From Bacteroidaceae bacterium (lineage in GTDB: Bacteria; Bacteroidota; Bacteroidia; Bacteroidales; Bacteroidaceae), in contig JAFSVI010000068.1 in the NCBI GenBank assembly GCA_017445145.1, positions 1 to 49,661 on the forward strand: a stretch of 49,661 nt of DNA, read 5' to 3'. Each line of letters opens with the position of its first letter. Position 1 is the first letter of the stretch. Below are positions 8,257 through 20,100 of this stretch, in pieces. The notes beneath the pieces were generated by a model. The model saw only the letters and a program-made list of their open reading frames with translations. It was not told where the DNA came from and searched no databases. The position numbers were made by a program, and so were the translations under genes.

Positions 8257-8339
8257 ATTGTATATGATTTATCTTTATGTGTTAATCGTTATTTGGTATA
8301 TACTCCCCTCTCCGAAAGGAGAGGGGTTGGGGGTGAGGC
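8180..8339. repeat. Family-A inverted repeat pair across the start of the heme-propeller gene
   Basis: 160 bp from GCCTCACCCCCGACCCC to GGTTGGGGGTGAGGC, with inner hairpins CTCTCCGATTGGAGAG and CTCTCCGAAAGGAGAG. The AT-rich spacer (8220-8295) contains the start codon of the heme-propeller gene at 8256. The left arm is coding (signal peptide), the right arm is leader. Confidence 0.9.
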
Positions 8340-8393
8340 TGTTTTCCTTGTTTGAGGGGGCGGGGTGAGGCTGGGGTTGAGGGGAGGGTCTCT

Positions 8394-10439
8394 TTAATTG
8401 GTCTTCTGGTTCCTTACCAAGAAGTAGAAGTAATAGAAGGTGTTGCCGAATTGTGGATAGAAGGCGACGGCCTTCTGCTCCTCGGTCATGGGTCCGCACT
8501 GCTCGTTGAACTTCATGAAGCGCTCGTAGGTGTCACGGGTGGATTTGTCGAAGGGCATGTGGGAGATATCGACTTTGTTCTCCAGGTGGCCGTAGAGGTA
8601 GGCAGCTTCCTGATAATGGCGCGGCATGTGGACATCGGGGTTCAGGTTGGCATACTTCATGAAGCGCGGCCAGAAGATATCGATGTCCTTCATGATGAGG
8701 GCGCAGAGGAGCGTCATCTCCTGGAAGAGCTTGTCATCGCCGTTGCCGTGGGCGAAGGTCTGGAGGAGGTACATCTCCACGAGGGTGTTGTCGCCGTCGA
8801 GGCGGTCGGGGTAGGTCATCATGTGCATGATGGGTAGGAACTCGCGCGTCATCTGCTCGTCCATGAGGGGTTTGCCGGCACGGATGGCGGCCTCTGCTTT
8901 CTGGAGGTCGAAGGCATCGGGTGTGGCGAGGAGGCGTTCATAACGCTCGGCCCATTCGCGGTGGAAGGTTGTCTTCTTCAAGAGGTCCAGGTACTTGCGT
9001 GCCACCGTCCATTCTTGGTTGAGGAGGCTTGTGCGGGCCATGAACTTCAGGGTCTCGGCTTTCCAACCGAACTCCACACCGTCCTCCATGCACCAGCGGT
9101 AGCAGAAGTTCTCCTTGCCGTAGTGGTAATAGATGAGCTTGCCGCCCACCTGCGTCATGTGCACTTTCCACGGGGCGTTCTGGGGCGTGGAGCCTTCGGG
9201 GTAGTTGAACATCTCGTTGCCCGCACGTCCCAGACGGAAGAGAGCCAGGTTCTTATACATCACAATCTGGCGGGTGGGGCGCACGTCGGTGCTGCCATCG
9301 CGGGCGTAGGTGAGGACACGCTCCCAGTCGCCGTCCTCGATGGCGCGGTTCATGGCGAGCTCCTTCTGGAAGTTGACATCGTTATACCAGACGGTGCTGA
9401 CACCGATAATGGCGGCAAAGAGGAGAAGGAGAACAATGACAGCCTCACCCCCGACCCCTCTCCAATAGAGAGGGGAGTGGATACCTTTGATGGTTGTGGG
9501 CTTTAGATAGTTGGTCAGGAAACTCACCACCAAGAGAAGGAGGAAGGCGAGGATGATGGCGTAATAGGGAAGGCGGTACTGCTCGAAGCTGTCCTGGCTA
9601 TAGCGCATGGAGGGGAGGGCGGCCACATAGACAAAGGCGCGCTCGGTCATCTCAAAGAGGCGCTGGTAATAGATTTGCGGGACGGCGGCGATGAGGGCGA
9701 GGGCAAGGAGAAGGCGCACGCCAAACAGCCTCACCCCCGACCCCTCTCCCAAGGAGAGGGAAGTGGTTACCTTTGCTTGTGGCTTTATCTCTGTTTCTTT
9801 GGGTATATACTCCCCTCTCCTTGGGAGAGGGGTCGGGGGTGAGGCTACTAACAACCCTGTGGCCCCTAATGCCCAGGCACCGAAGAAGGGGTAGCCGGCG
9901 ATGCAGACGAGAGCCATCCAAACGAGGCGTGACCAGCGGGCTGCCTTGGCGGGGAGGGTCATGTCAAGCAGGTGCTGGATGACGAGACAGAGCACGGCAA
10001 AGAGGACACCGATGGTGGGCACGAAGAGGTGGCCGGGCAGTTTCTGGTAGAACAGCCAGTAGCCGGTCTGCACAAAGCAAGCCATGAGGGCGAGGGGCAC
10101 GAGGGTCGTGAGTGCCATCCACGGCCCTTTCAGCCGATAGACCCAGGTGAGCAAGAGGCAGATGATGAGCCATAGGCCGCAGAGGATGGCGGTGCCCAGC
10201 CAGGGATAATAGAAATACTGGGTGAGATAGGTGGCGATCCACGAGGCGGCGCCGCCGGGGTATTGCATGACTGTCTTCCAGTAGAGTCCCGTAGGCAGCC
10301 ACAGGTTCAGCTCCTGGGCACGCAACAGAAACTCGGTGTCACGCTGCACGAGGCGGATGCCGAAGATGGCCAACAGCATAATAACAACCAGAAGCCATGG
10401 GGTACGTTTAGAGAACAAAGCCAAAGATGGATATTTCAT
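8394..10439 (-). CDS. DUF6057-like polytopic membrane protein
   Basis: 681 residues. The N-terminal half is strongly hydrophobic with about eight or more predicted membrane spans (for example WLLVVIMLLAIFGI, ILCGLWLIICLLLTWVY, VLFAVLCLVIQHLL, AIILAFLLLLVVSFL). The C-terminal half (about 345-681) is soluble and helical, with segments such as AIEDGDWERVLTYARDG and ALFRLGRAGNEMFNY that resemble TPR-like repeats. This arrangement matches the DUF6057 family as I know it; function is unknown. Two family-A repeats are in frame: about residues 199-237 (a 118-bp pair, between two membrane spans) and about 318-333 (a single unit, before a membrane span). Both fall in loops. The start codon overlaps the stop of the upstream GxxExxY gene (ATGA), so the two are translationally coupled. 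Confidence 0.75.
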   Translation of the reverse strand: MKYPSLALFSKRTPWLLVVIMLLAIFGIRLVQRDTEFLLRAQELNLWLPTGLYWKTVMQYPGGAASWIATYLTQYFYYPWLGTAILCGLWLIICLLLTWVYRLKGPWMALTTLVPLALMACFVQTGYWLFYQKLPGHLFVPTIGVLFAVLCLVIQHLLDMTLPAKAARWSRLVWMALVCIAGYPFFGAWALGATGLLVASPPTPLPRRGEYIPKETEIKPQAKVTTSLSLGEGSGVRLFGVRLLLALALIAAVPQIYYQRLFEMTERAFVYVAALPSMRYSQDSFEQYRLPYYAIILAFLLLLVVSFLTNYLKPTTIKGIHSPLYWRGVGGEAVIVLLLLFAAIIGVSTVWYNDVNFQKELAMNRAIEDGDWERVLTYARDGSTDVRPTRQIVMYKNLALFRLGRAGNEMFNYPEGSTPQNAPWKVHMTQVGGKLIYYHYGKENFCYRWCMEDGVEFGWKAETLKFMARTSLLNQEWTVARKYLDLLKKTTFHREWAERYERLLATPDAFDLQKAEAAIRAGKPLMDEQMTREFLPIMHMMTYPDRLDGDNTLVEMYLLQTFAHGNGDDKLFQEMTLLCALIMKDIDIFWPRFMKYANLNPDVHMPRHYQEAAYLYGHLENKVDISHMPFDKSTRDTYERFMKFNEQCGPMTEEQKAVAFYPQFGNTFYYFYFLVRNQKTN
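9442..9485. repeat. Single family-A repeat unit in the DUF6057-like gene
   Basis: One arm only: GCCTCACCCCCGACCCC, hairpin CTCTCCAATAGAGAG, then GGGAGTGGATACC. The gene reads through it as GIHSPLYWRGVGGEA, just before a hydrophobic segment. Confidence 0.85.
9728..9845. repeat. Family-A inverted repeat pair inside the DUF6057-like gene
   Basis: 118 bp, the same length as the copy at 4834-4951 and alignable with it through the spacer (GTTACCTTTGCTTGTGG to TTTGGGTATATAC). Ends are GCCTCACCCCCGACCCC and TCGGGGGTGAGGC. The gene reads through as SPPTPLPRRGEYIPKE and SLSLGEGSGVRLF, in another frame than the peptidase copy. Confidence 0.9.
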
Positions 10440-10843
10440 GTGTGTTTCAGTGTCTTGAAGTTGGGGACTCGTTCAAAGGTGATGTCGTTGCGTCCAAGGT
10501 TGACAAGCAAACCTAACTCATAGCCAGTGGCGAACAGGTAGTTCAACAACTGTGCTTTGTGTTCTCCAAGCAGACGTTCAACGGCTTTCAGTTCAACGAT
10601 AATTATGTTGAAGCAGATGAAGTCGGGGCGCAATAGTTTCTCCAATTCATGTCCTTTATAATGAATGCAGATGGACGGTTCGCGTGTGAAGGGAATTCCC
10701 CGAAAGTTCAGTTCCAGTGCCAGACATTCTTGATATACTGGTTCCGTGAAACCAGTTCCCATACTGCGGTTCACTTCTCTGCAAGCATCGAGAATAGCAC
10801 CGCATTCTGCATAGTATGGTATGTTGTTTCTGTTTTCTGTCAT
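10436..10843 (-). CDS. GxxExxY family protein
   Basis: 135 residues. The name-giving motif is present as GFTEPVY in the N-terminal helix, and the middle has ICIHYKGHELEKLLRPDFI followed by IIIVELKAVE, which fits the PDDEXK nuclease-like fold (D, then E-x-K) suggested for this family. The family is small, common in Bacteroidota and of unproven function. The stop overlaps the start of the DUF6057-like gene by four bases (ATGA). Unlike the five following genes it carries no interspersed repeat, which fits its short, compact fold. Confidence 0.85.
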   Translation of the reverse strand: MTENRNNIPYYAECGAILDACREVNRSMGTGFTEPVYQECLALELNFRGIPFTREPSICIHYKGHELEKLLRPDFICFNIIIVELKAVERLLGEHKAQLLNYLFATGYELGLLVNLGRNDITFERVPNFKTLKHT

Positions 10844-11286
10844 GATGTGTTGATTATATTAACAACGACTGATAACGAGATACGGTTCTAACGAACCGAG
10901 GGCTAACGCCGTAACAACGGAAACACTTTGTGCTAACGCGCAAAGGCATGTCCTGCAAGTTGTGGAGTATTGTCCTGCAAGTTGTGATTCGTCTTCTTGC
11001 AATATGTGAATAGTGTCATCGGTAATGTCTATAAGTTAATTCTCCACATCTTGTTATGTGCTTGGCATCCAACGGGAATATTAGTTTGTATTAGCGAAGC
11101 ATTAGACTGGACAAGCTATCAGGAATTGTTACATAGTTTATCACAGGACATGCCCTTGGGCGTTAGTCCAAGGCGTTTTCGTTGTGGCATTGCGAGTTGA
11201 AACCCAGCACCCGTTAGGGGTGCTGAGTCGTTTATGGTCGTTGTTTAATATTGACAACATCTGTTGTTATTGAGCAATGAAAAAAA
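10844..11286. repeat. Non-coding region with a cluster of TAAC/GTTA-loop stem-loops
   Basis: No convincing gene in 443 bp. It holds stem-loops with the same loop: CGGTTC-TAAC-GAACCG (10883-10898); a weak GGC-TAAC-GCC (10901-10910); CTTTGTGC-TAAC-GCGCAAAG (10926-10945); and in opposite orientation CCTTGGGC-GTTA-GTCCAAGG (11154-11173) and CAGCACCC-GTTAG-GGGTGCTG (11205-11225). A 16-bp direct repeat TGTCCTGCAAGTTGTG occurs at 10949-10964 and 10971-10986, with a degenerate third copy near 10995. The AT-richer centre (about 11010-11150) shows no motif I recognise. Confidence 0.7.
11205..11225 (-). terminator. Possible terminator of the GH2 gene
   Basis: An 8-bp perfect stem (CAGCACCC / GGGTGCTG) about 60 bp past the GH2 stop codon. 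On the minus strand it is followed by GGTTTC, a poor T-tract, so intrinsic termination is only possible. It also belongs to the TAAC/GTTA-loop cluster. Confidence 0.4.
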
Positions 11287-14739
<3,453 letters not shown>

Positions 14740-14781
14740 CTATTGTGGCACGTGGCGGCGCGGGCGCCGCACATGTTGCTG

Positions 14782-17166
14782 TTACGGAAGCTTGAAGAAC
14801 CAGTTGTCGAGCGAGCTGGACAGGTGGCCGTAGAGGCTGCTGTTGAGCGAGCCGTTGCGCTCGGCCACACGCTTGGCCACGCGCTGCAGGCCCTCGGTGC
14901 CTCCGATGAGGCGGCTGTAGCAGACGAGGTCGAAGAAGCGTGTGCCCTCGAAGGCTGTCTCCAGTCCCTGCTCGTCGAGGATGAGCGATGCTATGGCATC
15001 CTGTACCTCTGTCAGGTTGGCAGGGTCGTAGATTTCTTCCTCGGTGAGGTCCTCGGTGGCTCCGGCATAGAGGCGGCGCATCTTGTTGATCTGGTCAACA
15101 TAGTTGTAGGTGGAGGATATCTCTCCAAGCTTGAGCACGCCACAGCCGCGGGCGTGGATACCCATTGTCACGGGGCCGTTGGCGTTGGTTTGTGTCTCGT
15201 TGGGCATGATGTTGTACTCGGTGATTCCTCCCCATAGTAACAGGGATGTTCTGCTCTCGCTGCCACGCAGGTAGATGGTGTTGAAGTTGAGGAATGGCGT
15301 GCGCTTGGCTGCCTGCATCTCACGCTTGCTGATGTAGTCGCAAGCCGCTGCGCCCACGCGAGGTATCTCCGAGAAGGTTGCTCCTTTCTGGTAGAATGTG
15401 TTGGGATGGGCATTAACGTATGCGGTAATCTCCTCGGCGAATGCCATGACCTGTTCGCGTTGCTCGTCAGTTATCGTATTTGAATCCCAGTTTCCTTGGA
15501 AGTAGAGGGCTATAGTCTCCTCGTCGGCCTCAAACACTGTACCTTCCTCGATGGCTCGCTGGTAGATGTGCTTGATGAATTCAAGATTGCTCGCGTAGAA
15601 CACCGTATCGCCTGTCTCCGGGTCTATCTCGTCCTTGTCGTAGTACTTGTAGGTTGCTGGCATGTAGTCAGTCTCGTCGTTAGGCACCCATCCCTCCGTG
15701 CCTATGAGGCCGTTGCGCAGGATGGCGAAGGCGTAGCCGGGGAAGCCGGCGCCGTTGAGCGCCTGCGCAAAGTGGAGCCAGATGTTGGCCTTGCGGTAGA
15801 TGACGGGGAAGGTCGTGGAGAAGGCACCACCCGGGTTCTGCTTCGTGACGAACGTCTCCTCGGTGTTGGAACCCTTGGAGTAGTCGGTGTAGTTGGAGGT
15901 GGCCATGTAGTAGCGGGCATCGCCGGCGCCTTCGAACACGGTGCATCGTGTGTTGCCGGCGGGGCCGATGTATGCCTCGAAGTTCTGACTCTTGTTGAGC
16001 TGCTTGTAGGCCTGTGAGGCCACGAGCTGGCGTTCGAACTCACGGGTGAGGGTGATGGATGCAGAGGTGGTGGTGGTGGTGTCCTGTGTGGAAGTGTTCA
16101 CGCTGATGGTGGCTCGGAAGCCAAAGAGCTCGTTGACCCCGCGCTGCACCTCGCCCCACAGCTTGTTGGTGTTGCTGGGGATGACGGTCACCACTTCCTG
16201 TGTCTGGCTTGTCTCGGCCACGGACCTGAATATGCTCTGCCATGAGGGCGACACCGTGACATTGTTGTTGTACTCGTATTCCTCCGTGTTCATGTCCTTG
16301 CGCATGGAGCCGAGCAGCGTGTTGGGAATCAGCGGGCCGCCCTTGTCGGAGTTGAGGAAGTTGTAGTAGTGCTGGGCGGCCGTGCGGTAGTCGGCCTCCG
16401 AGCCTTGGCCCTGTGCGCGCAGCAGGTAGATGTCGCCGAGGACGAGGTCCTGCGGGAAGAAGCACTGCGAGGCGTAGGCTATGAGGCGTGTGTTGCCGTA
16501 GTAGAAGTAGTTGGGGTAGCGGATGACGCGGATGGAGTCGCCAGCCAGCTGCGTGGGCACGTAGCACACCTCCTCGAGCTTCTTGACAGCACCGCTGGAT
16601 GCCAGTGTGTTGATATCGACATACTGGGGCGCAGAGCGGAAGTCCTCCATGTCGGCTGTGGAGAGCATGGGTGTCTCGAAGTAGGGCACGCGGTTGTAGG
16701 CCAGCACGAGCTGGAGGTATGCCCAGGCGCGGATGCTCACCACCTGTGCGTACTCCGAGAGCATGAGCGAGCGGTTGAGGCCGGAGACTTTCGATGTGTC
16801 GCAACGGTAGATGTAGGCGTTGCAGGAATTGACGACACGGTAGAAGTCGGCAGCGCGCAGGTAGCGGTTGGAGCCGTCGGTGGCGTCGCCCGTGAGGCCG
16901 AAGTCGAGGATGGCGTTGATGGAGTCGCTGACATACGTAGTGCCCTCGACGAGGTCGCCACGGCACTCGCCGAGCACGACATAGCGTTCGGCCACGCGCT
17001 GCAGTGTCTGCAGTATGCCCCAGTAGCTGTAGAGGGTGTCCTGGGCTATGTCGTCAATCTCGACATGGCGGTCCATGTCGCCCGTGAGCATGTCCTCACA
17101 GGATGAGAATCCCACTGTGAGCGACAGTGCTATGAAGAGTGATGCAAATATATTCTTTTTCATCAT
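14782..17166 (-). CDS. SusD/RagB-family outer-membrane lipoprotein (long form)
   Basis: 794 residues, clearly longer than the usual 500-600 of SusD proteins. The signal peptide ends in a lipobox with C23 (GFSSCEDM). The N-terminal helical region carries typical SusD elements (RYLRAADFYRVVNSCNAYI, SIRAWAYLQLVLAYNRVPYF) and the C-terminus has the family-like ending (EGTRFFDLVCYSRLIGG). It would sit as a lid on the SusC barrel encoded 9 bp upstream and bind the ligand at the cell surface. The extra length lies mainly in the middle (about residues 270-550), where no known domain is apparent. Last gene of the FAS1/SusCD operon; a strong hairpin follows. Confidence 0.88.
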   Translation of the reverse strand: MMKKNIFASLFIALSLTVGFSSCEDMLTGDMDRHVEIDDIAQDTLYSYWGILQTLQRVAERYVVLGECRGDLVEGTTYVSDSINAILDFGLTGDATDGSNRYLRAADFYRVVNSCNAYIYRCDTSKVSGLNRSLMLSEYAQVVSIRAWAYLQLVLAYNRVPYFETPMLSTADMEDFRSAPQYVDINTLASSGAVKKLEEVCYVPTQLAGDSIRVIRYPNYFYYGNTRLIAYASQCFFPQDLVLGDIYLLRAQGQGSEADYRTAAQHYYNFLNSDKGGPLIPNTLLGSMRKDMNTEEYEYNNNVTVSPSWQSIFRSVAETSQTQEVVTVIPSNTNKLWGEVQRGVNELFGFRATISVNTSTQDTTTTTSASITLTREFERQLVASQAYKQLNKSQNFEAYIGPAGNTRCTVFEGAGDARYYMATSNYTDYSKGSNTEETFVTKQNPGGAFSTTFPVIYRKANIWLHFAQALNGAGFPGYAFAILRNGLIGTEGWVPNDETDYMPATYKYYDKDEIDPETGDTVFYASNLEFIKHIYQRAIEEGTVFEADEETIALYFQGNWDSNTITDEQREQVMAFAEEITAYVNAHPNTFYQKGATFSEIPRVGAAACDYISKREMQAAKRTPFLNFNTIYLRGSESRTSLLLWGGITEYNIMPNETQTNANGPVTMGIHARGCGVLKLGEISSTYNYVDQINKMRRLYAGATEDLTEEEIYDPANLTEVQDAIASLILDEQGLETAFEGTRFFDLVCYSRLIGGTEGLQRVAKRVAERNGSLNSSLYGHLSSSLDNWFFKLP

Positions 17167-17175
17167 AGTATCGTG

Positions 17176-20100
17176 TTAGAGGTTGATGGAAACGCCAAGG
17201 TTGAAGCTGCGGCCAACGCTGAGCAGACCGGTGTCGATGCCCTGGTAGAGGGCGCTGTTGCGGGCGCTGGTCTCGGGATCCACGCCAAGGTATTTGGTGA
17301 TGGTGAACACGTTGTTGGCCTCGCCCCACACGCGCAGTCCCTGCAGCCAGTCGCTGTGGACGGGCACCTTCCACGTCAGGCGCACGTTCTTGAGCTTGAG
17401 GTAGCTGCCGTCCTCAATCCAGCGGTCGGACATGCGCTCGTTGTTGCGCCAGTCCTCGCTGTCGGTGTACATGGCGCGCGGGATGTCGGTGCGCTGGCCC
17501 TCGTAGGTCCAGCGGTTCTGCATGGCCGTGGTCTGGTTGTAGGTGGTGTTGCCGCCCTCGATGATGCTGCGCTGGTAGTTATAGACGTCGTTGCCAAGTG
17601 AGTACTTGAAGATGACGTCGAGGCGCAGGTGCTTCCACGTGAGGTTGGTGAAGATGTTGCCGAAGAGGGTGGGGTTGGGGTTGCCGATGGCCACCTTGTC
17701 GGCGTCGTCGATGACACCGTCGCCATTCTGGTCCACGAAGAGCACGTCGCCGGCCTGGAAGTTGCGGTAGGGGTTTTCCTTGAGGCCGGTGGGGTACTTG
17801 AGGTAGCCCTGTGTGCCGGCGGTGCTGGCCTGCGCGTCGTCGGCGATGACGCCGTTGGTCTGCCATCCGAAGAAGGTGCCGGCGGCATATCCCACGGCGG
17901 TGAGCACGTTGTCGGTGCCGTAGATGCTGGAGGTGTGGCCTTGGATGGTGTTGGTGACAGCTCCCGTGACGGCGTTCTTCTGTGTGATGATGTCTGTCGA
18001 TGGCAGCTTGGTGATTTCGTTCTTGTAGTGGCCGAGGCTTGCCCCGAGTTCCCACTTGACGTTCTTGCGGTTGATGAGAGCGGCGGCGGCATGTGCCTCG
18101 ACGCCGATGTTCTTCAGCTCACCGTCGTTGGTCCAGTACTGTCCGAGGCCGGAGATGAAGTCGAGGTTCTTGAGGGTGAGCAGGTTGCTGGTGCGGCTCA
18201 TGTAGAAATCGACACCGGCATTGAGGCGGTTCTTGAAGAACGAGCCCTCGAGAGCGACGTTGAAGCGCGAGGTCGTTTCCCACTGTATGGAGCTGTTCTC
18301 GATGTTGGCCAGGACGAGACCCACGCTGTTCTCCGTCACCTGGCGGCTTTCCCAGTAGGTGCGGGCGGCGTAGTAGTCGATGCCGTCGTTGCCGCTGACA
18401 TCATATCCGGCGGTGAGCTTGAGGTAGTTGACGGCCGGGGCACGGAACCACTTCTCGTTGCTGATAATCCATCCGAGCTGCACGCTGGGGAACACGCCCC
18501 AGCTCACACCGGCGAGCTTGAAGCCCTTGTTGGTGTTGTGGCCGAAGCGCGAGCTGGCCTGGGTGGAGATGGTGAACTGTGCGAAGTAACGGTTCATCCA
18601 GTTGTAGTCGGCGTTGAGGTAGTAGGCCATGTCAATCCAGTTGTCCTTGGTGCCGCCGGAGTTGACGTACTGCATGTTCTTGGAGATGTTGGGCAGCTTG
18701 TCGTTCTCGTTGTTGTAGCCGCGGTTGTAGGAGTAGGAGTAATTGTAGTTGTTGTAGCGCCATCCGCCGAAGAGCTTGATGGTGTGGGCACCGTAGGTGT
18801 TGCCCCACTCTATGCGCAGGTCGTTGTTGATGGTTGTCTCCTTAGTGAACTGCGACTTGATGACCGATGTTATCTCGCCGAGGTCGGTGAGGTAGTAGGG
18901 CGTTGCTCCGTTGATGGGGAGGAAGTACTTCTCGTTGTTGCGGTTGAGGGTGTAGTTGAAGCGGTCGGAGATGGCGAACTGCTTTGTGACCTGATAGCGT
19001 GGCGAGAAGTTGATGCTGATTTGCGTCATCTCGGCGTAGTTCTTGTTCTTGCCATCTCCGTTCTCGATAATCCAGTAGGGGTTGCGCAGACACTCGTTGA
19101 TGTCGTAGTCCAACCCGTGGGGGAAGGCGAAGGGGTTCTGCACCCACAGGCCGAGGGCTGCGGTGGAGGCGTACTTGCCGGCATACTCGCCAGAGAGCTG
19201 GAGGCCGCCGGTGCGCTCGTCGTGGTAGTAGGCGTATGGCGAGATGAAGGGTGCCTGCAGCAGACCGAGGACGTTGGTGGAACCGATGTTCTGCATGTCG
19301 TAGTCGGGGCTCCAGCCGTTGTCGAGCACGTTGTAGGACGTCTGGTTGTAGGCGATGTCCAGTCCGGCCTTGACCTTCTCAAACACCTTGATGTCGGTGT
19401 TGAAGCGCAGGTTGAGGCGGCTGAAGTCGTTGCCCTTGAGCGTGGCGTTGCCCTTGGTGTAGCCCAGCGAGAGGGCATACATGCCGATGTCGTCGCCACC
19501 TTCCACGCTGACCTTGTAGTTCTGTGTCACGGCGGCGTTGCGGTAGAGGTCCTTCTGCCAGTCGGTGTTGTTGTTGAACACCTTGCGGTAGTAGTTGCTG
19601 CTCTCGGGGGCGTCGTTGAGGAAGGCATACTGGTTGAGCGTGCCGTTGGTGCCCTCGCGCACGTCCTTGACGGTGCCGGCGAGTTCGCTGAGGTATGAGC
19701 GGTAGGCGTCGCCGCCCATCATCTTGATGCGGCTGGGCGCGAGTTCCACGCCGCCATACACGCGGACGTTGATCTTCGTGGCCATGCTCTTGCCGCGCTT
19801 GGTGTTGATGATGATGACACCGTTGGCGCCCTTGGCGCCGTAGAGTGCCGTGGCGTTCTTGATGACCTGCACGCTCTCGATGTTCTCGGGGTCGAGGCCG
19901 GCGAGGATGTTGTTGAAGTAGCCCTCGTGGAGGCTGGTGCGCTCCTCTTGCATATCGACCATGTTGCCGTCGATGATGAAGAGAGGCTGTGCCGTGGCGT
20001 TGATGGAGTTGATGCCTCGTATGGTGAAGAAGGCACCCTGCCCGGGCAGCGCGCTGCGGCTGGTGGAGTGGACGTCGGCAGCGAGGAGGTTCTGGATGTC

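Noticed and set aside
3780-9845. Family-A repeats as a CRISPR array
   Set aside because: Copies are kilobases apart, inverted, and inside genes; there are no regular spacers or cas genes.
10997-11200. 67-codon frame in the non-coding region
   Set aside because: It spans part of the hairpin cluster, has no recognisable domain and its 3' end is encoded by the interspersed repeat; not supported as a gene.
10883-11225. TAAC/GTTA hairpins as integron attC sites
   Set aside because: The TAAC and GTTA lie in hairpin loops rather than at the outer ends of an imperfect palindrome, no cassette genes lie between them and no integron integrase is in view.
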